This document shows positions 31,363-42,522 of a stretch of DNA of 64,000 bases, in pieces. The stretch covers positions 7,521,001-7,585,000 of the forward strand of contig JAWHQI010000028.1 in assembly GCA_033032865.1 (NCBI GenBank). Direction: 5' to 3'. The stretch comes from Dactylorhiza incarnata (Eukaryota; Streptophyta; Magnoliopsida; Asparagales; Orchidaceae). Position 1 is the stretch's first letter; each line of letters opens with the position of its first letter. Made by a program: the position numbers and the translations under genes. The notes beneath the pieces were generated by a model. The model saw only the letters and a list, made by a program, of their open reading frames with translations. It searched no databases and was not told the origin of the DNA.

Positions 31363-33204
31363 TTCGTGATGGAGTCTCCGGGCTTGTGTTCTGCTGTTTT
31401 AGTTTGCTTTATTCTATCTCTTTAGCTGTGCTTGTGTGTTTCTTTTGGTAATTTATTGGACAATTGCTAGAACTCTCTTTTATAATGCTAATACAGGTAT
31501 TTGGTCCACCTTAAGGAAGGTAAACAAAAAGGCTTATGGGAGACGACCCAATTTTGCTATTTTGTTTTTGTTTCTGCATATGTTGGAGATTCTATTTTTG
31601 TAGGAGTGGCGACTTTGGTGGCAGACATATAGAGCCGAGTTTGCAGTTTAACGCCAATCTTCTGGTATGCTCATTTCTGAGCATGGGGTAACCTCTCCTC
31701 CTACCTCCTTTTATAATTGTTAGTATTACATTCTGCGATGCTTAGATTTAAGTCTGGGGGAGAGTAGATTGTCGTTACCCACATGCACGTGCACATGACA
31801 CAGCATATTAGAAGTTATAATTTATTTCAATTATTTATTTATTTGTTCATTTTCAGCGCACACCACAACACCCAATAAAGAGCGCACTTAATCGTAGGCG
31901 CGTAACGAGTTTAACTCGTTTCTTTTGTGTGATTGGGAAAATCGTTGTGCTGGCTTAGGATTGTGAGACGAAGTAAAATGTTGACTCCCGTAGTGCTCTA
32001 GTCGAGTACTCGCGTCTTGCATGGAATTGTATGTAGAATAAATTTTTCTTTATGCTTATAGTTTTGTAATTTTTCTATGTGCGTAAAAATTGTTTATTCT
32101 ACTCAAAAGTGGTGAATCCGGTGTAGATCCGACGATAGCGTAGGGATGTGTGTAGACGGTTGCTTGGTTCGTATTGCTCGAGTCGGAAGGAAGAATTATC
32201 TTTTTCAGTGGCTAAGAACTTGCCCCAAGCGACTCTTGAAGCATTGATATAAGTTAGTTCAGTGCGTGAGCGTGAGGTAGACCTTCATTTTGGCTAGGTT
32301 GAGCTTTGTGTACCGATCCTATCATAATCCTTGCTAGCCCCTTTGTGCCTACCTCGTCTCTTGATTCAGCTCCACCTTCATTTCACCAAAGCCAAAAGCT
32401 AATCCTAGTCGCACACCCAAACCCAAGATTTATTGATCTATAAATTTCAGTTTTTGGGGTGTTGATGAAATGATTTATTTTGAAAAAAATGTGGATGTGG
32501 CTCATTTAATTTTTTTTTTGCTGAAAATGGATGAAAAGAATGAAAGAGAAAATAAGAAAAAGAAAAGAGAAAAAGAAGAAGAAAATTTGAAAGAAAAGCT
32601 TAATTGAAATATGTTTGAGATTTGTATTTTGGGGTAGGCGGTGCACACACCCATGCTGTCAAGTTCAAGTATGGGGGTGTGGTGCACCCGCACTTTTAGT
32701 GGTTGCTTGGTTAGCTCTTTTGCATGAGCTCATTTGGGTTAGGTGCGTAAGCCTTCAAGTTTATCATTGTATATCCTACCGCATCCTAAGCCCCGTATCT
32801 ATCCTAAAGTCATACTGACTCACGCAATGAACCGAACTAGCGCCGTGAAGAGAGTGTGACCAGGTGAGCTTATGGTCACCGACATTGATGGATTTCAATG
32901 GAGCTTGTTTCGAGTACCGATCTTGAGCAATACTCGCCTCAGCGATCAGTTTACTTTCTTCCTACGCATGGCCGGACGATTCACCGAGATTCAACTTTTG
33001 AGTACAAATAATATATAATTACGCCCATAGATTTTTACAAACTATTTTGTATGATTAAAAATTCCCTCTATTGCATTTCTATGCGCGTGAGTATGCGACT
33101 TCGCATGGTACTCCGCATTTGCAATTATTAAGCCAACTAACATTTTTCTCGTCCGCCTGAGGGATAGTTTACTCGGGACGAGCAAATGGTTAAGTCTGGG
33201 GGTG
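31363..33204 (+). other. A1 3' untranslated region and polypurine tract
   Basis: No coding sequence is seen. It contains TTAAGTCTGGGGGAGAG (31748), CAAGTATGGGGGTGTGGTGC (32665) and the terminal polypurine tract TAAGTCTGGGGGTG (33191-33204). It parallels the A2 3' region throughout, including the GCTCA-TTTCTGAGCA hairpin at about 31669. Confidence 0.75.
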
Positions 33205-34756
33205 TGATGAGTCCAATATTTACACTATTTTATGGACTCATCCGGGCTAGTTTTCACTCATGTGCACTTCATTCTCAAGCTATAATCGCTTGTATTTCAC
33301 TTGTATTCACTTTCACGCTATGTGCAATGTTTAGGCCCGTTTTGGTGTGCAATTGCGCTCCATGTCGTTGGGGGTAAGCACATGGTGCTCCCCAACCCTT
33401 TTCCTGTATTTGGATTGAGCTGGAGGGGTATTCCCAGCTGTGTGATTCCTGTGTTGATTGTTGTGCAGGTGGACGGTTCATTTTGCACAACTTTCATGTC
33501 TGCATGAATCACACGGTCGTGCGTTTCCTTGACGCACGATTGCTCCGATCGTGCGCGGTCATCTGTGGTTCAAAACGGTGATCTGGATTTGCTCGTGCGT
33601 TTTGTTCACGCACGGTTGGTTTTGCCCGTGCGTGAGTAAAATCGCACGAGCTCCTCTGGTGAGCTGAAATTCTGGCTTTCAGAATTTGCCCGTGCGTTTT
33701 TACGCACGGTCGGTTTCGACTGTGCGTGAGTAAAACGCACGAGCACTCTGCTTCGTCTCCCTGGACTTTCTGCTTCATTATTAACGCACGGTCCACGCAC
33801 GGTCGTGCGTTCGACCGTGCGTGACCATTTTTCGGACTGTTTACTATAAAAGCCGCATGATTCGCCCTTTTTCGGAGAGACAGTCCGAGCCCGCCATTTT
33901 CCACTCCAGCTCCGCCATTTTCGTCGCTCCGCCACCGCCCACTATAGGAGAAGCTCTGGCCATCGTTTTCCTGCAAATCCAACGCTAAAACTTCCTCCTC
34001 GGCCTCCTCCATCATCCTCGAGCTCAAAAGCTCCATTCCAAGATCATTTCTGCTGCGTTCAAGGGTTCTCTGGCGAGAGCTAGCTTGAGCTATTTCACGA
34101 AGAAGACGAGTAACGTGGAGGAAGGTGACAACTCCTCTGAACCCCGGACGGTAACTGAAGACCGAGCTCGGACGAGGCGTGACAACCCTACGATTCCGGC
34201 CGTGAATCTTCAGCGAGTCTTCGAGCTTGGGTTTACTCTTTCCCCTTTGTTTTGCTGCAGTTATTTCTTGTGGATGTATTTGTGTTAAGAATGATGATCA
34301 TAAACCCTTTGTTAGTGTTAATGTAATTTCATGTTTGTGAAATCTATTGTGGTTTATGTGAGTTGAGGAGCGCCCCATTCCACCATCCACTCCATCGCTA
34401 CGTTGTGTGTCGCACTAGCAATTGCTAGTTGCGTGCTTAGTGACGAGGTGCTTACGACCCTCACTCCGCCGGTTACGAATCATCCATCCGCAAGCCTTCT
34501 CGTTCATTTGCAAGCCTACTCGTCCATCCACCAAGCGACGCGGTGATTGCAACCCGCATAGTTAATTTAGCTTTCTTTTATTTCGTCTTCCAAAACAAAT
34601 CAAAACCCCCTTTTAAAACCATAGAAATCTTTATAATTGATTTCCCTAACGAGAAAATCATACACCCCAACTTGCAGTCCTTTGAGAATGATATTCGGGG
34701 AGTCTCTCTCAACTTTTATTACTCGTACGACCGGTACACTTGCCGTAAGCGTGTCA
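33205..34756 (+). repeat. A1 3' LTR
   Basis: The LTR is 1552 bp, with the same termini, start hairpin and CGCACG cluster as the 5' LTR, and a TATA box at 33845. It shows scattered substitutions and small deletions against the 5' copy, more than between the A2 LTRs, as expected if A1 is older. Confidence 0.92.
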
Positions 34757-35022
34757 CCCACCCCTCTGTCCCGCTCAATCGACGCTGACGAGAGAGTGCG
34801 AAGAAACTTCAAACCTTCAGATCCATGATCCATCCTTCCACTCATGAAGCTTCATGAAAACATTTCATTGACAATTGACTCCCAACCACCACCGACCATA
34901 TCTACCGCCCTTACATTCTTCTTAAAAAATTAAGTCGCACTCCTCTAATCATGCGGTCCACGCTCGCGTCTTCTTATCATTTCTTCTTTCTCACTGGTAT
35001 TCTCCCAAGTCGACATGCTAAT
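34757..35022. repeat. Long inverted repeat: outer part of right arm
   Basis: Read on the minus strand, this segment resembles the left arm at about 20495-20785. Matches include AGTGGAAGGA, GGTTTGAAGTTT, ACTCTC-GTC, TTAGAGGAGTGC and ACCAGT. It is the continuation of the right arm that A1 separated from 21195. Confidence 0.65.
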
Positions 35023-35913
35023 CGAGGGCAAGGGTGAGCGCGCGAAAGGAGAGTTTTTCTTGGTCGCCTCTTCTGATGGCATCTCCTCCAAATCTACAAA
35101 GAGAGAGAAAAATATTATAACTGCTCCCTATGTGCGCTCAATCCCCACTAACAGTCTCCCTCTCTGTCCTCATTACCCCTCCCTTACTCGAAACTCCCAA
35201 TCCCCAATTTCTCTCTCTCACATCACCGACTAGCCTATGGATGCCCAATTTCTATTAAAATTTTTAAACATAGAGCAAACCACTTGCTGAAATTCAGTTC
35301 CACCACTGGAATCCTCCCATATTCCCCTCCGACAGTCCAGATTCAACAATCCATGGTCCCTTCAGCTACCAGCACCTCGACGAGCATCCATTAAACCTTC
35401 TAATCCATAGTCATTGTAACCCGTCAGTTGAATATTTGTAGTTATGTGTCCATTCCACAGCTGGTTTATGGAGGGACTGGTCTGTACCTGTATTAAGAAT
35501 AAACATTAGAAGGAGCCAAATATAGCTTGGGTTCTGTTTGTCTTGTATAATAATTAATGTGAGAATTAAAAGGATTTCTCATGTATCCCTTAGGATTAGA
35601 GTTTAGGCCAAGCTATGCTCTCCGTCTCGTCGAAGCCCCACGCGCTGCACACCTTCTTCTTTTCGCAGGAAGAACCCGCCGATACCGTAGGCCACGCCGC
35701 GCCTTCCGTCTTGTTGAGCCCCACGCGCCGCACACGTCAACTCTTGTCGAGTCCACTGCCAGCAACCCACACCTCTATAATTAAGCCGCCAGTTTGATTT
35801 CTATTAAAAAAAACTACACCGGCACGCCATTTATATTTTATTAAACCCTCCCCACTTGCACATTACTGTGGACTTCATTTCCGGGTACCTCCAAGGCAGG
35901 GTATAGCAATGGC
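35023..35913. other. Spacer including first copy of a diverged direct repeat
   Basis: Bases about 35150-35428 recur as a diverged direct copy at about 37420-37654 (shared GGATGCCCAATTT, GACAGTCCA-ATTCA-CAATCCATGGT and CCATAGTCATTGTAA). The rest has short frames only. No gene is recognised. Confidence 0.55.
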
Positions 35914-37030
35914 TTGAGCATAGTAATTGTGTTACCATTGGGCGATGTCGCGGTTCTCGCCACAACTCCCAGCCAACCTCTTCAGAGGAATCGAGTCGTC
36001 CAGTCACCCGCTCCTTCTCTCGTGCTATTTCAAGCCGTCATATTCGCGACACAAGATTTCATGACGGCTCTCCAAGAATTCATGGCGTCCATAGAGGCCC
36101 GTCTTCGGGAAGCCGAAACACGTCATCAGAATGACATTGTCGCCATCACCATCAAGCTGAATGAGCTGACCGCCGCCTTTCCCGTTGTTACTACCCCACC
36201 TACGGATAACATCAACAGTAGCCAGGCGCCGCCACCAATCCGCCACGAGCCACCGACTTTCATCCGCCTGAAAGCGGCTATTATACCACGCTATACCAGG
36301 TTGGACTTCCCAACCTACGATGGGAAAACTGATCCATTGGATTGGCTCACCAAATGTGAGCAATTCTTTGGCCGCCAACACAATCCGGCAACAGAACGAA
36401 TTCATATAGCATCCTTTCACATGCTCGACTCAGCTCTATTGTGGGCTTCTCGTCTCCTCTTCGACCAGCCGAATCTGATCTGGGAAGACTTCAAGCGGTT
36501 CTGCAACTTACGTTTCGACCCCCCTATTCGCAGTAACCCCCTCAGCGAACTCACGTCTTTACGACAAAAGGGGTCCGTGGACGAGTACCTCGAACAATTT
36601 CAACTTCTTTTGGCACGTGTCTCTCTTGCCCTGGATATGCAGATCGCTATTTTCACCGCAGGACTTCGCGATCGCCTGCGCCTGGATGTCGAATTTGAGG
36701 CCCCCCAAACTTGGTAACTGCTATGAGTTTAGCTCGACTATGCGACCGTCGCCTACAGCTGGCACAAGAGAGCTATTGCCCCCCCGACAATGGCACTCAG
36801 CAGGGTCGTACTGAGGGTCAGGCCACGCCCCCGATCCGCCGTTTATCTCGAGCTGAGATGTTGGAACGACGTGCCTATGGATTATGTTTTAACTGCGATG
36901 AACAGTACACTCGTGGACACAGGTGCAAAAAGCTTTTTTACCTGCACGTCGAGGACTCCGACGAGAGTGTCGGATGATGCTCGTACCATGGTGCTTCCCC
37001 TTGAGCTTGAGGTCAAGCTCGTTTTCAACG
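35914..37030 (+). pseudogene. Gypsy gag fragment of a third lineage
   Basis: The frame at 35914-36717 encodes a chromovirus-like Gag: PRYTRLDFPTYDGKTDPLDW, CEQFFGRQ, IASFHMLDSALLW and SLRQKGSVDEYLEQF. It is frameshifted near 36700. In another frame follow RRLSRAEMLERRAYGLCFNCDEQ and GHRCKKLFYL, a zinc knuckle typical of Reina- or Tekay-type Gag. Shortly after, the sequence meets a polypurine-like GACGGGAGAGA and a possible LTR. Protease and polymerase are absent. Confidence 0.8.
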
Positions 37031-37040
37031 ACGGGAGAGA

Positions 37041-37330
37041 TGTTATGGGCTGCGTACCCGTTTATCTAGTTAATTAGGATTATCTCCATTATGTAGGTGT
37101 CATTATTATATGGATGTTATCATTATGTGGGTTTCCTCAAGCACCGGGCCTAGTAATAGGTGTCATTATCATTGTTTGTCTTTGTATGTGTTGTAAGCCT
37201 ATATAAAGGCATGCGTAAGGTTGTGTAAGGCAAGCAAGAAGCAATCTAATTCCTTTCTATAGTGTGAGATCATTGGTGGCTCTCTCATCTAACGAGCAAC
37301 TATAGGCAGCCGCGGTTAGGGCTCCCTGGT
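37041..37330 (+). repeat. Candidate 3' LTR of the gypsy gag fragment
   Basis: TGTTATGGGC directly follows the purine tract GACGGGAGAGA (37031-37040), as an LTR start would. A TATA box (CCTATATAAAGG) lies near 37198. I found no matching 5' LTR and the end is uncertain, so the right limit is approximate. Confidence 0.4.
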
Positions 37331-37419
37331 ATCCTTCCCTTGCCCCTCCGACCACTCCTCTGGTGAACTCCGAGTAGGCCCATAACAGCCCATAACAGCC
37401 CACCAGCAGTTTCCCTCCC

Positions 37420-37654
37420 TCCCTCATTCCCCGTCCCTAATTGAAACTCCCAGGCCCCAATTCCTCTCCCCCACATCACCGGCCAGCCTGTGGATGCCCA
37501 ATTTTTGTCCAGAATTGTAATCGTAATTCCAATTCCAGCCAGTGGAATTCTCACTTATTCCCCTCTGACAGTCCAAATTCAGCAATCCATGGTCTCTCCA
37601 ACTACCGTCACCCAACCGAGCATCCACTAAACCTTATAATTTATAGTCATTGTA
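37420..37654 (+). repeat. Second copy of the diverged direct repeat
   Basis: This is the counterpart of 35150-35428 on the same strand. No LTR-type TG/CA ends are seen. The gypsy fragment lies between the two copies. Confidence 0.6.
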
Positions 37655-38083
37655 AGTTTATTGAATGATTATAAGTTCTTTACGATGATTTTTTGTATAA
37701 ATTCATTGTTTTGTGGTAATATTAGTTTGTAATCGTTATTCCAAACCGCTTGCAACTTGTCGAACTTGTTTCGCTTGACTATTTGCTTTATAGCTTTCTC
37801 GTATGTGTAATGCATAACTTGTTTGATACTAGAAATCTTGCTTAATTGCGATTATTGTGTTGTAATTTTATAACTCATTTATTGTAAGGTAGTCGTGTTC
37901 ATAAAAACTGGGTTCGGCCCGGAAAAAGCTCGGCTAGGCCCGGTCCTGGGCTGGGCTTTGGGGGTCTAACAGGGCCCCCATATAGGACGATTGCCCGACC
38001 CGGGCTAGCCCAGTTTTCCATCCCGGGCTGGGCCCGGGCCCGGGCAAAGCCCGCCCCCATCCAATGGCTCTTAGAGCCATTTC

Positions 38084-38885
38084 CTATGTTGCACGGGGAC
38101 AGAAACGGGATACGGGATACGATACGAAATGGATACGGGATACGTGATTTAAAAAAAAAGGATACAGGAAACGTTTTTAATTTTTTTTAATTATTTTAAT
38201 ATAAGTATTAATTAATATAAAAAATAAGACAACTAACAAACTAATTGTACATGTCTTGAATTGTAACGAATTTTTTTTAATAAGACTACAACATAGACCA
38301 TACATATGAAAATTGGGACTTTATTTAATATAAGTTCTAAATAATGTAAACACAACAAATATTGTAAACTAGCAAATAATCTCGAACTAGCATGTAAGTG
38401 GAAGAGGAGGAGGAGGAGGAAGAAGAAGAGGAAGAAGAATAAGAGGAAGAAGAAGAGGAAGAAGAAGAGGAGGAAGAAGAAGAGGAAGAATAAGAAGAGG
38501 AAGAAGAAGAAGAATATGAGGAAGAAGAAGAGGCGGAGGAGGAGGAAGAAGAAGAAGACGAGGAGGAAGAAGAAGTAGAGGAGGAAGAGCTTACGAGCAG
38601 GGCGGGATTGAGAGCAGGGAGCGGGATCTGGAACGACAGTGGAGTGGGATCTGGAGCGGCAGTGGAGCAGGATCTGGAGCAGCACGACAACTTCAACGGG
38701 CAAGAATCGCGTAAACTTAAAGTGTGAAATGAAATAAATAAGCGGCGAGGCTTTACCGCACAGGAATCGCGTATCCCGAATTAAAATTCCTTTTTATTTA
38801 AAAATGCGTTTCCTAGAGTTTCGGAAACGCGGATACGCATCCGAGCCGATACGCAGAGCATTTTTAAGTATCCGTGCTTCGTAGT
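38084..38885. mobile_element. Second hAT-like element nested in the first
   Basis: The left end TATGTTGCACGGGGAC and the right end in reverse TACGAAGCACGGATAC form a TIR-like pair. Both are followed by repeats of GGATACG/GATACG inside. CCATTTCC and CTATTTCT flank it (6 of 8 matching). It contains only a GAA/GAG-type trinucleotide tract at about 38398-38590 and AT-rich DNA. Frames over the tract give poly-Ser or poly-Leu and are not genes. Confidence 0.4.
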
Positions 38886-38985
38886 CTATTTCTGCATGGC
38901 AGCGCTGCTATGCAGTAGACTGCCTATGGTAGCCTAGGGCCTAGGCCCAAAAAAAATTTAAATTAAAAAAATACCCCCCTCTTCC

Positions 38986-39055
38986 CAACCGGCCCCCTCT
39001 CTCTTCCCCCTCTCTCTCCTATTCTCTCTCTCTCTCACACTCTCTCTCCTATTTT
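38986..39055 (+). repeat. CT-rich microsatellite
   Basis: Interrupted CTCTCT runs are followed by a T-run, within the hAT-like element. Confidence 0.8.
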
Positions 39056-39246
39056 TTTTTTAAATTTTTTAAAAAATACACGAAATAAAATCGGGCCAGG
39101 CCTTGTGGGCCTTGGTATGCGCTCCCTCTTGGCGAGGGGGCCCGAGCCCGGCTAAAGCTAGGCCCGAGCCCGGGTGGCAAAAGCCCGGGCTCAGCAGGCC
39201 CGGGCTAGGCCTGCTGGGCTTTTTGGGCAGAGCTATTGCAAGGTAG

Positions 39247-39877
39247 TTGCCTGGTTATTGTCTAGTTCATATGTTCATCTTCATTAGTCTCCAAGTGTAC
39301 TATTAGAGGCCACCCTACATCAATTTTAGCGTACATAATGCAATCTCCTCCCCTATAACGATCCTCATTCCGTCTTTGCCTGCAGGATGACGTTCAAACC
39401 ACGTGCATCCCTCTATCAATCTTCATCCATGTTGGGTAGACCTCGCTCATGTAAAGTAATTCTCGCCAATATAAGCCATATAACTCCCTTTCTGAGGTCG
39501 CTGTGCTCGTTGCTCAGGGACCTCGCTTAGCTCTATTATACATTGTACCTTTCTTGCATCCAACATCGTCACAATAATGTAATCAATCGTCTGTGAAACT
39601 GCACAGTTGTCCCCTGAGAATTCTCTAGAGGGGGGTGGGGGGTGGGGGTGGAATGGAGATTTAAATTCCTTTAATAAAATGTGCACATAAAATTAATCCT
39701 AATTCCCAGGCATCCATGATTCCAACCAGAATTAAAGCAATCATAGAATAATAATAACAAACAAAAGACAATCACAGTAAATGCACAACACACAGAAGAC
39801 TCAAGAACTTATAGTAGTTCCCCAAAACTATGGGTACGTCTACTCTTCTACCCCATTTGGTAGGAATCCACTATCAC
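39247..39877. other. Spacer with no recognised gene
   Basis: Short frames only. A G-rich run (GGGGTGGGGGGTGGGGG) is at about 39632. The segment ATGGGTACGTCTACTCTTC near 39830 begins a repeat-like host sequence that T2 later entered. Confidence 0.45.
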
Positions 39878-39984
39878 AGCGTTGAGTCTTTTGATAAAGA
39901 GACTCTTAGAACTACTGAGTCTTTTGATAAGGAGACTCTTAGAATCACTGAATCTTTTGATCAGGAGACTCTTAGAACCACTGA
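39878..39984 (+). repeat. 33-bp tandem repeat at the T2 target
   Basis: Three units of ACTGAGTCTTTTGATAAAG plus AGACTCTTAGAAC are present, and a fourth continues at 49023-49055 on the other side of T2. The T2 duplication ACTGA is the start of a unit, so T2 inserted at a unit boundary. Confidence 0.85.
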
Positions 39985-40907
39985 TGTTGAAACCAGTTTC
40001 CCGGTTTCAGCGTTCGAAAGGGGTTGCGACTAACTCTTACTTGACCTAAGCCTTGACTCTTGACCGGTCACTAAGAACTAAGAGACTCGGACTTGATAAC
40101 AACTGGAGTCTAGGAACAGACCCCTTAAGCTTCAGCGTGGAGGTCCCACCGCACACCCGGAAGCCCACTCGGAACTTCCCCTCCCAAGCCAATGCTGAGC
40201 CTGGGCACCTTGGAGGGCACTAAGAACCACCTCACTGTCAGCTGAAGGATGACAAGGGAGGGGGGTGCTTGCTCATAAGACACATGCAAGGGGGGGGGGT
40301 AGTGACCAACCCTTCTCAAGGTGCCCATGGGGGTCTATTTATAGACTTTCCCAAAAATGGACTGCGGATAGCCAAGATTCTGCTATCCGCAGTCCAACCA
40401 TGACCACGAACGATCAACGCATGAGGGGGAGGGGGGGGGGGGGGGGGCGAGTGGGACTCGAGATGCCCACTTCCCCCCCACACGGGAGGCCATACCGGCC
40501 TCCCCCCAATGTGCCGGGCGAGTGGGAGAATTCCTCCCACTCGCCCAAAGGGGGTGGCGAGTGGGAGGTCCCCCTCCCACTCGCCCCCAAGGTGGCCGGC
40601 GAGTGGGAGAATTCCTCCCACTCGCCCGGGTGAGTGGGAGAGATCCTCCCACTCCCACCACAAAGGGCCGGTGAGTGGGAGGGTCCCTCCCACTCACCCA
40701 AAGGTGATTGGCGAGTGGGAGGCTCCTCCCACTCGCCCGAAGGGAGTCGGGGGAGCGGGTGCTCCCCCCGCTTCCCCCGTGGCCTCTCTTTGCCTTGATC
40801 GGTCTCGACCGCTTATGCGTGGTTGTTTTGCCCGTCTCGACCACCTTCACTGTCTTGGTCTCATCCGGGTCGGGTCACACCGACTCGGGAAATATGAGGG
40901 TTGTACA
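39985..40907 (-). repeat. T2 3' LTR
   Basis: The LTR is 923 bp; on the minus strand it runs TGTACAACCC to GGTTTCAACA. U3 contains an array of palindromes at 40516-40745, and a TATA box lies at 40336-40343 (minus strand). It differs from the 5' LTR at scattered positions and in G-run lengths. Confidence 0.92.
40516..40745 (-). repeat. Palindrome array in T2 LTR U3
   Basis: Six successive palindromic modules have the form GGCGAGTGGGAG-NNNN-CTCCCACTCGCC, with variants (GGTGAGTGGGAG) and short spacers. The same array is at 48634-48865 in the other LTR. In element orientation it lies upstream of the LTR TATA box, so it is placed like an enhancer. Confidence 0.9.
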
Positions 40908-40924
40908 CAATCCCCGCTCTTTGC
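40908..40924 (-). promoter_or_regulatory. T2 polypurine tract
   Basis: On the minus strand GCAAAGAGCGGGGATTG directly precedes the 3' LTR, as in T1 and T3. Confidence 0.85.
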
Positions 40925-41018
40925 GAGCTTGTCCCAAGCTCGGAAAGAAAGTCCAACCCACCTATTGGACGAGTAGGTGGGACCCGGAGGCAATCTTTGG
41001 AGGGCTCCGCCCGATGGC

Positions 41019-41027
41019 TATATAAAA
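41019..41027 (+). promoter_or_regulatory. TATA box of T2 aORF1
   Basis: TATATAAAA lies 69 bp upstream of the aORF1 ATG, on the strand opposite to the element. It sits just inside the 3' LTR boundary. Confidence 0.6.
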
Positions 41028-41095
41028 CCCCTCGAAGAGGGAGGTAAGAAGAGCACCATTCCTGAGAGCTCCCCCTACTTCCCCTCTTGAACCAG

Positions 41096-42014
41096 ATGGA
41101 TCCACCTCGAGACTTCAGGGCTCGCTTCAAGGCTCTTGCTGGGAAGGGTCCGTCCGACCTGACGGAGCTTAAAGCTCTAATCCATGGCCCTTTGTTCTCT
41201 CCTACCCGGTCCGCGGTGCGATCACCTCGGAAGAAGCCCCGCCCCGAGTTGGTGAAGGAGGTTGCGTCGTCATCCTCTCATGGGGCGACCGAATTCGTCC
41301 GAGGCCTGGATATGGATACGGTATCGATTCTCCCCTCATCTCTATTTCACACCTGCGGTTATACATGACCATGGTGACGTGTTTCTTAATTGCCCACAGC
41401 TTCTCGCGGAGGACGTCGAGGGGGTCCGAAGAATGGTAGAGGGAACGGGCGTAGACGCTCGGGTGAGCCCTGTCTCTCTCGCTCGGGAACCTGCCGCCCT
41501 CTCGACTGCTTACGATGACTCTTCTGCTGGAGGGAACCAGACCTCGACGGGTCAATCGAGCCGAAGGGAAGTCTCGGCGCCACCCCGCTCTCCTACTGCA
41601 GTCATGGAGCCCGTCGAGGACCGATCCGACGTCTTCAAGCGTCTGAGCCGCTTGGAGACCCTTACCCAGGAGCTGCGGGAGGGGAGGCTGTCTTCCGGAC
41701 CCGACCCCCTCGCCCGTGTTTGCGTGCTGGAGCGTCGGGTCGAGAGGTTGGAGGCTGAACTCAACCTCCTACGGGGAGAGGTCCGGCTCGCATTCGGGGG
41801 CATGGCGACACCGTTCGAGGATCACTTTCGCCGGGTGGAGGCCTCTGTGCGCACCGTGGGCGAGGAGCTCTCCTCAGCCAAGGCATGCTTCGAATCCACG
41901 CGTGGGGGGGGGGGGGGGGGGGGGGGGGGGTCCCCTTCACCCAGGACCAGGGCTACTGGAAGTGGACGGCGCGTTAGTTACCCTTTTTTCGGGGATCTAC
42001 TATTTATTATGTAA
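41096..42014 (+). CDS. T2 aORF1: antisense gene, coiled-coil protein
   Basis: The gene is transcribed against T2. Exon 1 (41096-41320, start MDPPRDF) and exon 2 (41400-42014) are joined across a 79-bp intron with GTATCG at the start and CCCACAG at the end, phase 0. The product begins basic and Ser/Pro-rich. It then has a heptad-rich coiled coil in exon 2 (FKRLSRLETLTQELREG, LERRVERLEAELNLLRGEV). A G24 run near 41905 makes the C-terminal frame uncertain: a Gly run and about 25 further residues are read in the present frame. T3 has a similarly placed two-exon gene with its own coiled coil, though sequence similarity is weak. Function is unknown; dimerisation or binding to a partner is the only thing the coiled coil suggests. 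Confidence 0.55.
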
Positions 42015-42289
42015 TAATAAGGTTCGGCTCGCCATAGCAGTTCGTCTGCTTCGCGACCGGACTGTTTGTTTCGTTATGTCTCCCTTACGTTTGCTTCAAT
42101 AACCCCGCTGATTTATGTCTCGCTTGAGTTGCTATCTTTTGGTTAACTAACATGTATGGTGATCGTAATGATGCTGAAACAGCTGACTAACGGGCAGGGG
42201 ATAGAGGCCTCGAAAGGACGATCCGGAGACGAAGCGGTCGGGTGGTGTCAGGGGGAGGCGTAGGTGAAAGGGACCCCTCGGTCCGTATC

Positions 42290-42510
42290 CTTACACCAGG
42301 CGAGAGGACCGCAGGGCCCTCCCTCCTCTGCCGGGCGAGTGGACCATGAGGTCCACCCCCGTGCACCGGGCGAGTGGACCTCAAGGTCCACTCGCCTGTG
42401 CTCGGGGCGAGTGGGCCTTGCGGTCCACTCGCCCGGGGCGAGTGGACCACCCGGTCCACTCCCCCTCCATGCCCTTGGGCGAATGGACCCACGGTCCACT
42501 CGCCTTCTCT
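42290..42510 (+). repeat. Palindrome array upstream of T2 aORF2
   Basis: About five palindromes of the form GGGCGAGTGGACC-N-GGTCCACTCGCC end just before the aORF2 TATA box at 42523. The GCGAGTGG half-site is the same as in the LTR arrays of this element. Confidence 0.88.
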
Positions 42511-42522
42511 TTTATCCCCCCC

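Larger units (their letters stand above)
21196..34756 (+). mobile_element. A1: Athila-type LTR retrotransposon, gag-protease only, carrying nested A2
   Basis: A1 is delimited by an exact CCCAC duplication (21191-21195 and 34757-34761). LTRs begin TGATGAGTCC and end AGCGTGTCA. The primer site TGGCGCCGCTGCCGGGGA and the Gag sequence mark it as Athila lineage. It contains gag and protease but no reverse transcriptase or integrase, then about 1.8 kb of untranslated sequence to the polypurine tract. A2 sits inside the protease frame. The gag part has several stops and frameshifts. Without A2 the element would be about 7.4 kb. Confidence 0.92.
37890..39235. mobile_element. Non-autonomous hAT-like element with GGGCC-rich ends
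   Basis: Both ends are dense in GGCCCGGGC-type subterminal motifs in opposite orientation. The termini read TAGTCGTGTTCA on the left and, in reverse, TAGCTCTGCCCA on the right. The flanks TTGTAAGG (37882-37889) and TTGCAAGG (39236-39243) make a 7-of-8 target duplication. No transposase is present. A second element at about 38084-38885 is nested inside. Confidence 0.55.

Noticed and set aside
38233..38703. Poly-Ser/poly-Leu frames on the minus strand
   Set aside because: Translation of a GAA/GAG-type microsatellite.
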